The notes beneath the pieces are model-generated. The model made no database searches. It was not told the DNA's origin and saw only the letters and a program-made list of their open reading frames with translations. A stretch of 64,000 nucleotides of DNA. Origin: Actinospineispora acaciae DSM 45401. GTDB taxonomy: Bacteria > Actinomycetota > Actinomycetes > Mycobacteriales > Pseudonocardiaceae. The stretch lies in assembly GCF_000620785.1 (NCBI RefSeq), contig NZ_JIAI01000006.1, forward strand, positions 62,001 through 126,000, read 5' to 3'. Shown here in pieces: positions 8,161-16,966 of the stretch. The first letter of the stretch is position 1, and each line of letters opens with the position of its first letter. The translations under genes were made by a program, and so were the position numbers.

Positions 8161-8771
8161 CCGCGCTGCCGGAGCTGGGCCGGGCGGCGGTGGTCACCAT
8201 CGACATGCATCGGGGGCATCTGGATCCGGCGGTGGCCACCATGCCGTTGCCCGAGGTCGTTGCCAAGCGGGTGGTCGCGGCTCATGGGCCGCTGCTGCGC
8301 GCGGCGAGGGAGCGGGCGGTGCCGGTGGTGCACGTGGTGACCTCGTACCGGTCGGTGGCGGAGATCGCGTCCAACCCCTGGTGGGCGGCGGTGGCGGGCA
8401 CGGACGCGAGCCGGGCGAACGTGCTCAACCACCAGCTCCCGGGCAGTCCGGGCCTGGAGCTGATGCCCGAGGTGTACGGCTCCGACGATCTCGTCGTTAC
8501 GGGGAAGAAGCGGTACGACTGCTTCGCCGCCACCGACCTGGAGCACGCGCTGCGTTCCCGGGGCGTCGACACGCTGCTGCTGACCGGGGTGAACACGAAC
8601 AGCTGCGTGCTCGCCACCGCGGTGGCCGGCAACACTCGGGACTTCGCCGTCGTCGTGGTGGAGGACTGCGTGGACACCATGGACCCCGCGCTGCACGACG
8701 CGGCGCTGTCGGTGATCCGCCAGGCGTTCGGCTGGGTCGCGACCGCGGAGGAGGTCGTCAAGGCGCTGTGA
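8157..8771 (+). CDS. Isochorismatase-like cysteine hydrolase
   Basis: A 204-residue cysteine hydrolase of the isochorismatase/nicotinamidase superfamily. The catalytic triad is visible: Asp16 (VVTIDMHRG), Lys118 (VTGKKRYDCF) and Cys150 (GVNTNSCVL). Enzymes of this class deaminate maleamate, N-carbamoyl compounds, nicotinamide or biuret. The GTG start overlaps the upstream stop (GTGA). Lying between a C-C hydrolase and an ACMSD-like amidohydrolase, it most plausibly removes ammonia or a carbamoyl group from a ring-opened N-heterocycle; this role is inferred from context. Confidence 0.88.
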   Translation: MTALPELGRAAVVTIDMHRGHLDPAVATMPLPEVVAKRVVAAHGPLLRAARERAVPVVHVVTSYRSVAEIASNPWWAAVAGTDASRANVLNHQLPGSPGLELMPEVYGSDDLVVTGKKRYDCFAATDLEHALRSRGVDTLLLTGVNTNSCVLATAVAGNTRDFAVVVVEDCVDTMDPALHDAALSVIRQAFGWVATAEEVVKAL

Positions 8772-9760
8772 GAACGATTGACGTACACGCGCACGTGATA
8801 CCGCCCGTGCTGGTGGAGGCCATGCGGGCCGGCGATGCCCCGGACGGCATCCGGCTCACGGCCGGTGAGTCGACGCCCTGGGTCGAGCATCGGCAGGGCT
8901 ACCGGTACCCGCTGCTGGACGCCTTCCACGACGTCGAGGCCCGGCTGGCGGTGATGGACAAGACGGGCGTGGACCTGGCGCTGCTGTCCGCCGCGCCGCC
9001 GCTGTTCCTGTACTGGATCGCGGCCGACGAGGCGGTGGACGCCGCGCGCGCGATCAACGACGCCATCGTGGCCATGGCCCGCCAGGCCCCGTCCCGGTTC
9101 GCGCCTGTCGCGACCTTGCCGCTGCAACGGCCGGACGCGGCGGTCGCCGAGCTGCGCCGGTGCGCCGCGCTCGGGATGGTGGCCGCTCAGGTCGGCCCGC
9201 ACTGCGAGGACGAGCCTCTGGACTCCGAGACGCTGCGGCCCGTGCTGGCGGCCGCCGCCGAGGCCGGGCTGCCGCTGGTCATCCACCCGTACTACGTCGG
9301 CGCCTCCTCAGGGCTCGACGAGTTCTACCTGACGAACCTGCAGGGAAACCCCTGGCAGACGGCGGTGTGCGCGTCCCGGCTGATGTTCTCCGGCACGCTG
9401 GACGAGCTGCCGGGGCTGGACTGCGTGCTGGTGCACGGCGGCGGGCACCTGCCGTACCAGATCGGCCGGCTCGACCACGGCCATCGGGTCCGCCCCGAAG
9501 CCGCCCGCCCGCACCACCGACCGAGCGACTACCTGCGCCGCTTCCACTACGACACGCTGACCCACCGGCCGGCCGCCACCGGCTGGCTGCTCGACCAGGT
9601 CGGCGCCGACCGGGTGCTGTTCGGCACCGACACGCCGTTCGACATGGGCGGCGGCGGCCTCTACGACCAGCTCGCCGGGTTGCGACTGCCCCCGGAGACG
9701 ACGGCCGCCGTGGCGCACCGCAACGCCGAGCGGCTGTTCTCCCTGGACGGCCGGCGATGA
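8768..9760 (+). CDS. ACMSD-like amidohydrolase family protein
   Basis: A 330-residue amidohydrolase-2 (PF04909-type) TIM barrel. The metal motif HxH is at the N-terminus (DVHAHVIPP), a second His is in PLVIHPYY, another in VLVHGGGHLP, and the catalytic Asp is in LFGTDTPFDMG. The family includes aminocarboxymuconate-semialdehyde decarboxylase and gamma-resorcylate decarboxylase, which remove CO2 without a redox cofactor. The GTG start at 8768 overlaps the previous stop by 4 bases. Placed directly before an aldehyde dehydrogenase, it is reminiscent of the decarboxylase/dehydrogenase pair in 2-aminophenol or kynurenine meta-cleavage pathways. Confidence 0.85.
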   Translation: MRTIDVHAHVIPPVLVEAMRAGDAPDGIRLTAGESTPWVEHRQGYRYPLLDAFHDVEARLAVMDKTGVDLALLSAAPPLFLYWIAADEAVDAARAINDAIVAMARQAPSRFAPVATLPLQRPDAAVAELRRCAALGMVAAQVGPHCEDEPLDSETLRPVLAAAAEAGLPLVIHPYYVGASSGLDEFYLTNLQGNPWQTAVCASRLMFSGTLDELPGLDCVLVHGGGHLPYQIGRLDHGHRVRPEAARPHHRPSDYLRRFHYDTLTHRPAATGWLLDQVGADRVLFGTDTPFDMGGGGLYDQLAGLRLPPETTAAVAHRNAERLFSLDGRR

Positions 9761-11235
9761 CCCTCCTCCTGCACATCGACGGCAAGGACCGGCCCGCGTC
9801 GGACGGCCGGACGCTCGCGGTGCGCAACCCGGCCACCGGCGAGCACCTGTTCGACGCCGCGCTCGGCACCGCCGCCGACGTCGCCGACGCCGTGGCCGCC
9901 GCCCGCGCCGCGTTCGACGACGGCCGCTGGCGGGCCACCCACCCCCGCGAGCGGGCGCGCGTGCTCAACCGGGCCGCCGCGCTGCTGGCCGAGCGCATCG
10001 ACGACTACGCCGCCCTGGAGACCCGCCAGATCGGCCGCCCGCTGCGCGAGATGCGCGCCCAGCTGCGCCGGCTGCCGGAGTGGCTGGAGTACTTCGCCGC
10101 CGTGGCCCAGACCGCCGAGGGCACCGTCCCGAACTTCGGCCCCGACCACCTCAACGTCGTGCACCGCGTCCCGCTCGGCGTGGTCGGGCTGATCACGCCG
10201 TGGAACCACCCGCTGCTGATCACCATGAAGAAGCTCTCCGCCGCGCTCGCCGCCGGCAACTCGGTCGTGCTCAAGCCCAGCGAGCTCGGCCCGGCCGTCC
10301 CGCACCGGCTGGCGTCGCTGCTGGAGGAGGCCGGCGTGCCCGCCGGCGTGGTCAACGTGGTGACCGGCGACGGCGCCACCACCGGCCGCGCGCTGTCCGA
10401 GCACCCCGGGCTGAACAAGCTGGACATCACCGGCGGCACCGAGACCGGCAGGGCGATCGCCGCGAACGCCGGCCGCTCGCTGATCCCGGTGACCGCCGAG
10501 CTCGGCGGCAAGGCCCCGGTGCTGATCTTCGACGACGCCGCGATCGAACCGGCCGTGGCGGGCGCGCTGTTCGCCGCGTTCATCGCGTCCGGCCAGACCT
10601 GCGTGCAGGGCGCGCGCACGCTCGTGCACCGCTCGATCTACGAACCGTTCGTCCAGCGGCTGGTGGAACGGGCCGGCGGGCTGCGCCTGGGCGACCCGAT
10701 GGACCCGGCCACGCAGGTCGGCCCGCTGGTGTCCGCCGGGCAGCGGGACAAGGTCGCCGATGCCGTCCAGCGGGCCCGAGCCCAGGGCGCCCGGGTGCTG
10801 TGCGGCGGCCGGGCGCCGGACCGTCCCGGCTGGTTCTACGAGCCGACCGTGCTGGCCGGGGTGGCCCGCGACCACGAGCTGTGGCGCGAGGAGGTGTTCG
10901 GCCCGGTCACCCTGGTCGCGCCGTTCGAGGACGAGGACGACGCGGTGGCGTTGGCGAACGACTCGCCGTTCGGGCTCGCCGGCTCGGTGTGGACCCGGGA
11001 CGTCGGGCGGGCGCTGCGGGTGTGCGACAAGCTGGACATCGGCATCATCTGGGTCAACGATCACCACCGGATCGACCCCGCCTCGCCGTGGGGCGGGGCC
11101 AAGGACAGCGGGATCGGCTCGGAGAACGGCCTGGAGGCCTACCGCGGCTACACCCGCCCGAAGAGCGTCATCCTGAACACCTCCGACCGGCCGTTCGACT
11201 GGTTCGCCGGCCCCGACGACCTGCGTTACTCGTGA
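9757..11235 (+). CDS. NAD(P)-dependent aldehyde dehydrogenase
   Basis: A 492-residue aldehyde dehydrogenase of normal length. It shows PWNHPL (oxyanion Asn, about 149), KPSE cofactor binding, the general base Glu in ELGGKAP (about 250), the catalytic Cys in GQTC (about 286) and EEVFGPV. The sequence is of the betaine-aldehyde/hydroxymuconic-semialdehyde dehydrogenase type. The ATG at 9757 overlaps the previous stop (ATGA). In this operon it probably oxidises the semialdehyde left after decarboxylation. A longer frame opens upstream but lies inside the amidohydrolase gene. Confidence 0.92.
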   Translation: MTLLLHIDGKDRPASDGRTLAVRNPATGEHLFDAALGTAADVADAVAAARAAFDDGRWRATHPRERARVLNRAAALLAERIDDYAALETRQIGRPLREMRAQLRRLPEWLEYFAAVAQTAEGTVPNFGPDHLNVVHRVPLGVVGLITPWNHPLLITMKKLSAALAAGNSVVLKPSELGPAVPHRLASLLEEAGVPAGVVNVVTGDGATTGRALSEHPGLNKLDITGGTETGRAIAANAGRSLIPVTAELGGKAPVLIFDDAAIEPAVAGALFAAFIASGQTCVQGARTLVHRSIYEPFVQRLVERAGGLRLGDPMDPATQVGPLVSAGQRDKVADAVQRARAQGARVLCGGRAPDRPGWFYEPTVLAGVARDHELWREEVFGPVTLVAPFEDEDDAVALANDSPFGLAGSVWTRDVGRALRVCDKLDIGIIWVNDHHRIDPASPWGGAKDSGIGSENGLEAYRGYTRPKSVILNTSDRPFDWFAGPDDLRYS

Positions 11236-11245
11236 AAGGACAGCA

Positions 11246-12592
11246 ATGCCCGAGGTCGACCTGCTGATCAGCGGGGCCGCCGTGGTCACCCCGCACGGCA
11301 CCCGCCGGGCACACGTCGCCGTCGACGGCGGCCGGATCCGCTCGGTCGGCCCGGACCGGCCCTCGGCCGCGACCACCGTGGACGCCTCCGGGCTGCTGCT
11401 CCTGCCCGGCGGCGTGGACACCCACGTGCACCTGATGGACCCGGGCAGCACCGAGCGCGAGGACTTCCCGACCGGCACCGCCGCCGCGGCCACCGCCGGG
11501 GTGACCACGATCGTCGAGCACTCCCACGGCCAGCCGGTGCGCACCGTCGACGACCTGCGCGCCAAGATCGACTACCTGGGCGGGCGCTCGCACGTGGACT
11601 TCGGGCTGGCCGCGCACGCCTGGCCGGGACACACCGACGCGGTCGGGCCGCTCTGGGCCGCCGGGGTGTCGTTCTTCAAGCTGTTCACCTGCACCACCCA
11701 CGGCGTGCCGGGCCACGACGCCGCCGCGCTCAAGGCACACCTGCAGGCCAGCGCCCAGGCCGACGCGGTCACGCTGATGCACTGCGAGGACGAGTCGCTC
11801 ACCTCGGCCGCCGAGCAGGTGCTGCGCGCGCAGGGCCGGGAGGACAACGGCATCCTGCTGGACTGGCGCGAGCGCGACGCCGAGCTGGTCGCCGCCGCGG
11901 TGGCCGCCCTGCTGGTGCGCCGCACCGGGGCCAGGGCCACGGTGGCGCACGTCAGCAACCCCGAGGTCGCCGAGTACGTCACCGCGGAACGCCACCGGGG
12001 CGCGCGGCTGGCCGCCGAGTCCTGCCCGCAGTACTTCCTGCTGCGCGAGGACGAGGTGCACGAGCACGGCCCGCTACGCAAGTTCACGCCCCCGGCCCGG
12101 GCCCGGGTGGACGACGACGAGCGCGAGATGTGGCGGCTGCTGCGCGCCGGCACGCTCACCCACATGTCCAGCGACCACGCCCCGTCCACCTTGGAGCAGA
12201 AGCGCGCCGGCGACATCTGGAACGTCCACTTCGGACTTCCCGGCCTGGACAGCACCTACGCCCTGCTCCTCGACGCCGCCGCCCGGGGGCACCTGTCCTA
12301 CGAGGACGTGGCGCGGGCCTACTGCGAGGCGCCCGCCCGCGCCTACGGCCTGTGGCCCCGGAAAGGCAGCCTGCTGCCGGGCGCGGACGCCGACCTGGTT
12401 CTGGTGGACGCGGACGCACCCCGCACCCTGCGCAACGCCGACGTCCTCTCCAAGGCCGGCTGGACGCCCTACGACGGCCGCGAGGTCACCGGCCGCGTCG
12501 TCCGTACGTACCTCCGGGGCACCTCCATCGCCGCCGACGGCCCCCGCTCCGGCGCCTTCCTTCCGGGTGCCGGCGCCGTCACATCGTGTTGA
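11246..12592 (+). CDS. Dihydropyrimidinase/hydantoinase/allantoinase-like cyclic amidohydrolase
   Basis: A 448-residue metal-dependent cyclic amidohydrolase. It has the HVH metal motif at 60-62, the carboxylated-lysine position Lys145 in FFKLFTC, His in MHCEDE near 178, His in VAHVSN, and the catalytic Asp in SSDHAP near 311. Relatives open dihydropyrimidine, hydantoin or allantoin rings. The start follows GAAAGGA 10 bases after the aldehyde dehydrogenase stop, and it is the last gene of the operon. Its presence strengthens the idea that the pathway handles a cyclic amide, ureide or imide. The precise substrate cannot be read from sequence. Confidence 0.88.
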   Translation: MPEVDLLISGAAVVTPHGTRRAHVAVDGGRIRSVGPDRPSAATTVDASGLLLLPGGVDTHVHLMDPGSTEREDFPTGTAAAATAGVTTIVEHSHGQPVRTVDDLRAKIDYLGGRSHVDFGLAAHAWPGHTDAVGPLWAAGVSFFKLFTCTTHGVPGHDAAALKAHLQASAQADAVTLMHCEDESLTSAAEQVLRAQGREDNGILLDWRERDAELVAAAVAALLVRRTGARATVAHVSNPEVAEYVTAERHRGARLAAESCPQYFLLREDEVHEHGPLRKFTPPARARVDDDEREMWRLLRAGTLTHMSSDHAPSTLEQKRAGDIWNVHFGLPGLDSTYALLLDAAARGHLSYEDVARAYCEAPARAYGLWPRKGSLLPGADADLVLVDADAPRTLRNADVLSKAGWTPYDGREVTGRVVRTYLRGTSIAADGPRSGAFLPGAGAVTSC

Positions 12593-13303
12593 CGATGAGG
12601 CCGATATGGGTGAAGTAGTTCAACGCCCCGAACAGCGCGAACACCGCGCCGGCCACCGCCCACGCCGCGCCCACCACCCGCGCCGCCCAGCCCCTCGGCT
12701 CGCGCAACACCAGCGGGAACAGCACGGCGCCCACCCCGACCAACACGTACAGCCCGGAGATGAAGCTCGCCTCCAGCACCGGCACGCCGGCGAACGCCCC
12801 GGAGATCGGCTCCTGCGGCGGGGCGGCGAACAGCGTGTAGGTCCAGCCCGCCGCCGCGATCCCGAAACAGGCCAGCCCCAGCCCCACCACGAACAGCGAC
12901 ACCGGCCCGGCCAGCCGCGCGGCGTGCGCGACCCGCTCCGAGGAGTCCAGCAGCGTGGCCCGCGCCGCCACAGGAAGATCGCGGCGGCGGCCAGCAGCAC
13001 CCCGAACGCCAGCGCGGGCTCGCCGAAGATGACGTTGTCGAACGGGAAGCCCTGCCCGGCCAGCGGCCAGGTCAGGGTCATGTGCAGGCCGGTCACGGTG
13101 AGGATGAACCCCAGCACCCCGAACGCCAGCGCCCAGCTTTCCGGGACGAACGTGCGCCCGGGCGCGAGCAGGGTTCGTCCCAGCCCGACGACCAGCAACA
13201 ACCCGACCCCGGCGGCCACCGCCATGATCGTGTTGTAGGTGGGCATCCGAGCCCAGTCGATCTTCAGCCCGGCCTCGGTGAGCGCGGGACTCATGTGGTA
13301 CAT
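12579..13303 (-). pseudogene. DUF981-like membrane protein, frameshifted
   Basis: The gene reads in two minus-strand frames. The first part (13303 to about 12965) begins MYHMSPALTEAG and ends with a hydrophobic helix AAAAIFLWRR. The second (about 12975 to 12579) continues with ATLLDSSERVAHAARLAGPVS and ends FTHIGLIVNTM. Joined, they give one polytopic membrane protein of about 240 residues with six hydrophobic segments, matching my recollection of the DUF981 family. The break lies in a G/C-only run near 12955-12972 and is repaired by adding one base, so it is either a true 1-bp deletion or a sequencing error. Its 3' end overlaps the dihydropyrimidinase stop by 14 bases. Confidence 0.7.
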
Positions 13304-13388
13304 GTGACGAGAGTAATGACGTGGGCGGTGCTCCGAGTTGATCCTTCACCCGTTCCGGCCGTGGCGGGCGCGGTCGTAAGCTGCCGCC

Positions 13389-13805
13389 ATGGCGGACGCG
13401 CAACGCCCGGCGCGGGTCGAGGACGTGCACGAGCTGGCGTCCGGAATGCCGCACGTGAAGGTGGAGTACGGACCGAAGGGGAACCCGGTCTACCAGGTCG
13501 GCGGCAAGTCGTTCGTGTTCTTCCGGACGCCGCGCCCGGACGCGGTCGACCCGGAGACCGGCCAGCGGCTCACCGACGTGATCATGTTCTGGGTGGAGTC
13601 CGAGTCCGAGAAGCTCGCGCTCGTACAGGACGAGGGAACGCCGTTCTTCACCACGCCGCACTTCAACGGCCACCTCTCGGTGCTGGTCAGGGGCAGCCGG
13701 CTCGGCGAGATCACCGTCGGGGAGCTGGCCGAGGTGGTCCAGGACGCCTGGCTCGCGCGCGCCTCACCGACCAGGGCGGCCAAGTGGCTCGCGAGCCGAG
13801 CCTGA
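13389..13805 (+). CDS. MmcQ/YjbR-like protein
   Basis: A 138-residue protein of the MmcQ/YjbR family, a small alpha/beta fold resembling a double-wing DNA-binding domain. Family features seen are the start VEDVHELASGMPHVK, the aromatic KSFVFFRTPRPD strand, DVIMFWV, the PFFTTPHFNG turn and the C-terminal helix ELAEVVQDAWLARASPTRA. It sits alone between the frameshifted DUF981 gene (divergent) and the repeat element at 13823. The biochemical role of the family is poorly known and DNA binding is not established. Confidence 0.85.
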   Translation: MADAQRPARVEDVHELASGMPHVKVEYGPKGNPVYQVGGKSFVFFRTPRPDAVDPETGQRLTDVIMFWVESESEKLALVQDEGTPFFTTPHFNGHLSVLVRGSRLGEITVGELAEVVQDAWLARASPTRAAKWLASRA

Positions 13806-13822
13806 ACACGCTCTGCTCATTC

Positions 13823-13922
13823 GAGGGTTGTTCACGAATCGCCTCCGGCGATCAAACCGCCTGGTCCAGCCGCTCGGACGAGCCTCCGGCCCGCCCTCGC
13901 GCCTGGAGCGTGAACAACCCTC
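13823..13922. repeat. 100-bp inverted-repeat element, copy 1
   Basis: Ends are a perfect 13-bp inverted repeat, GAGGGTTGTTCAC (13823-13835) and GTGAACAACCCTC (13910-13922). Inside are two perfect hairpins: ATCGCC-TCC-GGCGAT (13838-13852) and GCTCG-GA-CGAGC (13872-13883). The first 30 bases are identical to copy 2 at 32148. It lies in the gap between the YjbR gene and the second MFS gene and encodes no protein. It is either a MITE-like element or a structured RNA/DNA cassette. Confidence 0.75.
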
Positions 13923-14043
13923 ATGGGTTCCGTCACTGTGACGGCGCAAAGTTGACGGCCTCGGACAATGCGCGCCGGACGGGCCGTCACAAGGATCAAG
14001 CTCACCGATCGCGACGGGGCGATGCCGAGCGGAGGACCGGGAC

Positions 14044-15273
14044 ATGACGACATCTGGCGCGAGCCCGACGCTGAACTCCGCCGCGCCGGGCCGCCCGGCC
14101 GTGCTCGCGATCTCCATGTACGCCGTGCTCCTGCTCTCGTACGTGATCAATGCGATGGACCGCCAGCTGTTCCCGACCATCGCCAAGGACGTCGGCACGC
14201 AGTTCGGTTTCAACCTCGCCCAGGTCGGCCTGCAGTCGACGATCTTCACCCTCGGCATGGGCGTCGCGGGCATCCCGACCGGCTTCCTGCTGGCCCGCTC
14301 GTCCCGCAAGACCGTCGCGCTGGCCGGGCTGGCGCTGTTCTCGGCGGCCACTTTGCTCACGGCGTACTCGGTCGGGTTCTGGGACATGCTCGGGTACCGG
14401 TTCCTGTCGGGCCTCGGCGAGGCGATGCAGCTCACCGCGCTGCTGGCCATCGCCACCGGGTACTTCGTGCGCAACCGCGCGTTCGCCGTCGGCGCGATCA
14501 ACTTCACCTTCGGCGTCGGCGCGCTGGTCGGCCCGAACCTCGGCGCCGCGCTGCGGGACACCGGGGGCTGGTGGCACCCGCTGATCGTGTTCGGCGTGGT
14601 CGGGTTCGTGATCCTGGTGCTGGTGGCGCTGGTGGTGCGGCCGTGGCTGACCGAGGCGCGCGGGCAGGACACCGCGCACGGCCCGCTGGAGGACTTCGGC
14701 GCGCCCCGGCTGCTGGCCCGCAACCCGATGCTGCTCGGCGCCTCCACGGTGTTCGCCGGGCTGGCCATCTACGCCTACCTCGGCCTGTACCCGACCTACC
14801 TGCGGGAGGCGCTGCACTACACGGCGGCGCAGGCCGGGCTCGCGGTCAGCATGTACGGGCTCGGGGCGTTCTTCTCGCTGGTCGGTGGGTGGCTGGGGGA
14901 CCGGGTCGACTTCCGCAGGCTGCTCGCGGTGGCGCTGGTGATCTCGGCGGTGGCCGGGTACGTGCTGTTCAGCGGGACCGGCGAGGTCTGGGTCCACCTG
15001 GTGCTCTCGTTCGTCTACGGCGCGGCGATCAGCGGGGTGGTCTACGCCAACCTCGCGGCCGGCATCATCAAGTCGGTGAAGCGGTCGGTCGCGGCGCACG
15101 GCTCGGGCCTGTTCGTGGCGTCCATCTACATCCCGGCGGCGTTCTCCGGCTACCTGTTCGGCAAGCTCGTCGGCGGCGTCGGCTGGACCGGCGCGGCGCT
15201 CATCCAGATCTGCGCGTTCTGCGTGGTCGCGGCGGGGCTGGCGCTGGCCGCGCGGCGGGCCTCTCCGGCGTAG
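14044..15273 (+). CDS. MFS transporter (paralogue of 5654)
   Basis: A 409-residue, 12-helix major facilitator, clearly related to the permease at 5654: both have YV.NAMDRQ.FP, STIFTLG.GVAG.PTG.LL and a similar SGLGEAMQ stretch. The loop after helix 2 reads LLARSSRKTV, a basic-rich variant of the MFS signature. The start ATG follows GGAGGACCGGGAC. The next gene, a PucR regulator, starts 9 bases after its stop, so the two are cotranscribed. It probably imports a related compound and may serve as a second uptake route for the catabolic operon. Confidence 0.88.
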   Translation: MTTSGASPTLNSAAPGRPAVLAISMYAVLLLSYVINAMDRQLFPTIAKDVGTQFGFNLAQVGLQSTIFTLGMGVAGIPTGFLLARSSRKTVALAGLALFSAATLLTAYSVGFWDMLGYRFLSGLGEAMQLTALLAIATGYFVRNRAFAVGAINFTFGVGALVGPNLGAALRDTGGWWHPLIVFGVVGFVILVLVALVVRPWLTEARGQDTAHGPLEDFGAPRLLARNPMLLGASTVFAGLAIYAYLGLYPTYLREALHYTAAQAGLAVSMYGLGAFFSLVGGWLGDRVDFRRLLAVALVISAVAGYVLFSGTGEVWVHLVLSFVYGAAISGVVYANLAAGIIKSVKRSVAAHGSGLFVASIYIPAAFSGYLFGKLVGGVGWTGAALIQICAFCVVAAGLALAARRASPA

Positions 15274-15282
15274 GGCGCGCCT

Positions 15283-16503
15283 GTGCCGACAGCCGGTTCC
15301 GAGGACGCGATCGCGCCGTGGGCGCGCGCGGCCATCGCGCAGTTCGACGTCACCGACCTGTGCGAGGAGGTGATCAGCCGCTGCCTGGCCGAGGTCTTCC
15401 CCGCGTACCTGGGCGACGCCGCGTTCGTGGCCGCGCTGCGCGACAGTGTCTACGAGAACGTGGGCGCGCTGCGCGACGTGCTGTGCGGGCGGCTGGAGAT
15501 CGACCAGGTCACCCTGCGCCGGCGGCTGGCCCTGGCCGACGTCCAGGCCCGGCTGCACGTCCCGCAGCACCTGCTGCAACGGTCCTACCGGCTGAGCTTC
15601 GTCATCCAGTGGGAGGCGTGGGCGGACCTGCTGCACCGCACGCTGGTCCGCCTCGACGTCCCGAGGGATCCGGCCCTGGCCGCCCAGACCAGGGTGACCC
15701 GGCTGGTGCTGACGTACCAGAACCGGGTGGTGTCGCAGGTCGCCGAGAAGTTCGCCAGGTCCGAGGACGCGTTCAACAGGTCCCGGGCGCACATCCGCCA
15801 GCGCCTGGTCCGCGACATCCTGCACGGCGATGACGTGACCCCGACGCCGTCGGACCTGGTACTGATCGACTACGATCTCGACGCCGAGCACCTGGCGATC
15901 CTGCTGCCCGACACCAGCGCGGGCGTGGACACCGTGCTCAACGCGCTGCGCGCCGCGGTCCGCCCCCGGCGCACGCTGAGCTACCCGCCGAGCATCGCCA
16001 GCACCGTCGTCTGGCTCGCGGCCCCCGGCGGCTGGCCCGACGAGAAGATCGAGACCGTCCGCGCGACCCTCACCGCCGCCGGCGTCACCGCATCGATCAG
16101 CGAGCCGGCCGCCGGCGTGGCCGGGTTCCGGCACGCGTTCGAGCAGGCCCGCCGGGTCGAACGGCTGCGCCCCGCGCTGCGCCAGAACCAGGTCATCCGG
16201 CACGCCGACATGGGCCTGGAGCTGCTGCTGATGCAGGACCGCGAGCTGGCCGAAGCCTTCGTGACCAAGGAGCTGGGCCCGCTCGCCCGACGCACCTCCG
16301 AGGCCGCCAAGCTGCGCGAGACGCTCGACGCCTCGTTCCAGCTCGGCAGCCACGTCGCGGTGGCCAAGCACCTGCGCCTGCACGAACACACCGTCCGCAA
16401 CCGCCTGCACAAGATCGAGACCAAGCTCGGCGTCCCCGTCCGCGACCGCCGCACCGAGCTCGAGGTCGCCCTGCGCCTACACCGCCTCCTCGCCAACCCG
16501 TGA
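15283..16503 (+). CDS. PucR family transcriptional regulator
   Basis: A 406-residue regulator with the CdaR/PucR architecture: a variable sensory N-terminal region (1-190), a central GGDEF-like degenerate domain (about 190-310) and a C-terminal PucR helix-turn-helix (about 345-400, LRETLDASFQLGSHVAVAKHL, HEHTVRNRLHKIE). PucR-type proteins commonly activate purine, ureide or amine catabolism. The GTG start is 9 bases after the MFS stop. The last codon is followed by a TGA that lies inside the palindromic repeat at 16497. Together with the dihydropyrimidinase-like gene it points to a cyclic-amide or ureide substrate for this locus. Confidence 0.9.
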   Translation: MPTAGSEDAIAPWARAAIAQFDVTDLCEEVISRCLAEVFPAYLGDAAFVAALRDSVYENVGALRDVLCGRLEIDQVTLRRRLALADVQARLHVPQHLLQRSYRLSFVIQWEAWADLLHRTLVRLDVPRDPALAAQTRVTRLVLTYQNRVVSQVAEKFARSEDAFNRSRAHIRQRLVRDILHGDDVTPTPSDLVLIDYDLDAEHLAILLPDTSAGVDTVLNALRAAVRPRRTLSYPPSIASTVVWLAAPGGWPDEKIETVRATLTAAGVTASISEPAAGVAGFRHAFEQARRVERLRPALRQNQVIRHADMGLELLLMQDRELAEAFVTKELGPLARRTSEAAKLRETLDASFQLGSHVAVAKHLRLHEHTVRNRLHKIETKLGVPVRDRRTELEVALRLHRLLANP

Positions 16504-16542
16504 GTGGTTAGCGTTGCCATAGCAACGCTAACCACTCACGGG
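16497..16542. repeat. Six-frame-stop palindrome, copy 1
   Basis: Perfect 20-bp arms around a 6-base loop CCATAG. The left arm is CCCGTGAGTGGTTAGCGTTG (16497-16516) and its exact complement is at 16523-16542. It lies between two convergent genes and contains both stop codons: TGA of the PucR gene at 16501-16503 and TAG of the small minus-strand gene at 16528-16530. As a transcript it would form a very strong hairpin in either direction, so it is a likely bidirectional terminator. Confidence 0.85.
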
Positions 16543-16929
16543 GTCTGACCGGCTCAGCCATCGGTCGGTGAGGTAGTCCTCCGGGATGTTGTCGACGTCG
16601 GAAGCGTCGATCCCCAGTTCCTCGAGCTCGTCGAACCACCTGTCGCTCTGCGACTCCGGAAGGCGCGCGCCACACCACGGGCAGAAGTCAATGGTGACGT
16701 ACGACGTCCCGCCGTCGTGGATGATCAGCCCGTACTCCTGCCACCTCGCGATGAAGGTCACCAGGTTGTCCGTGCACTCGTACCTGTCCGAGCACCGATG
16801 GCATTCCAGGTCCACGTTGCTCGTCATCATGTCGCAGCAATGGGTCACGCCGGGCGGGGCGCCCCACTGATCCCGAACGCCGAACGCCACGTCGAGCACA
16901 CGCCGGGGCCGGCCACCATTGTCGGACAC
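16528..16929 (-). CDS. Small CCDMM / CPWCG protein (DUF6980-like)
   Basis: A protein of at most 133 residues. The core has HCCDMM near 30, YEC near 46-48, EYGLIIHDGGTSYV near 65-78, and FCPWCGARLPESQSDRWFDEL near 81-101. This Cys-rich pattern matches a family of small uncharacterised proteins I recall as DUF6980; four or more cysteines suggest a zinc site. The GTG start at 16929 is uncertain: the first 27 residues look less conserved and an internal GTG before THCC is possible. The last residues (PVSG) and TAG stop are encoded by the palindromic repeat. Function unknown. Confidence 0.7.
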   Translation of the reverse strand: MSDNGGRPRRVLDVAFGVRDQWGAPPGVTHCCDMMTSNVDLECHRCSDRYECTDNLVTFIARWQEYGLIIHDGGTSYVTIDFCPWCGARLPESQSDRWFDELEELGIDASDVDNIPEDYLTDRWLSRSDPVSG

Positions 16930-16966
16930 CCCGCCATTCTGACGCCGTCGGCAATCCGGTTTCGGA

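Noticed and set aside
13823..13922. Element read as a tRNA or known small RNA
   Set aside because: No acceptor/anticodon layout and no CCA end; structure is an outer inverted repeat with two simple hairpins.
14002..16410. 802-codon minus-strand open frame opposite the MFS and PucR genes
   Set aside because: Composition is dominated by Arg, Gln, His and Gly with no recognisable fold; the plus strand holds two well-supported genes.
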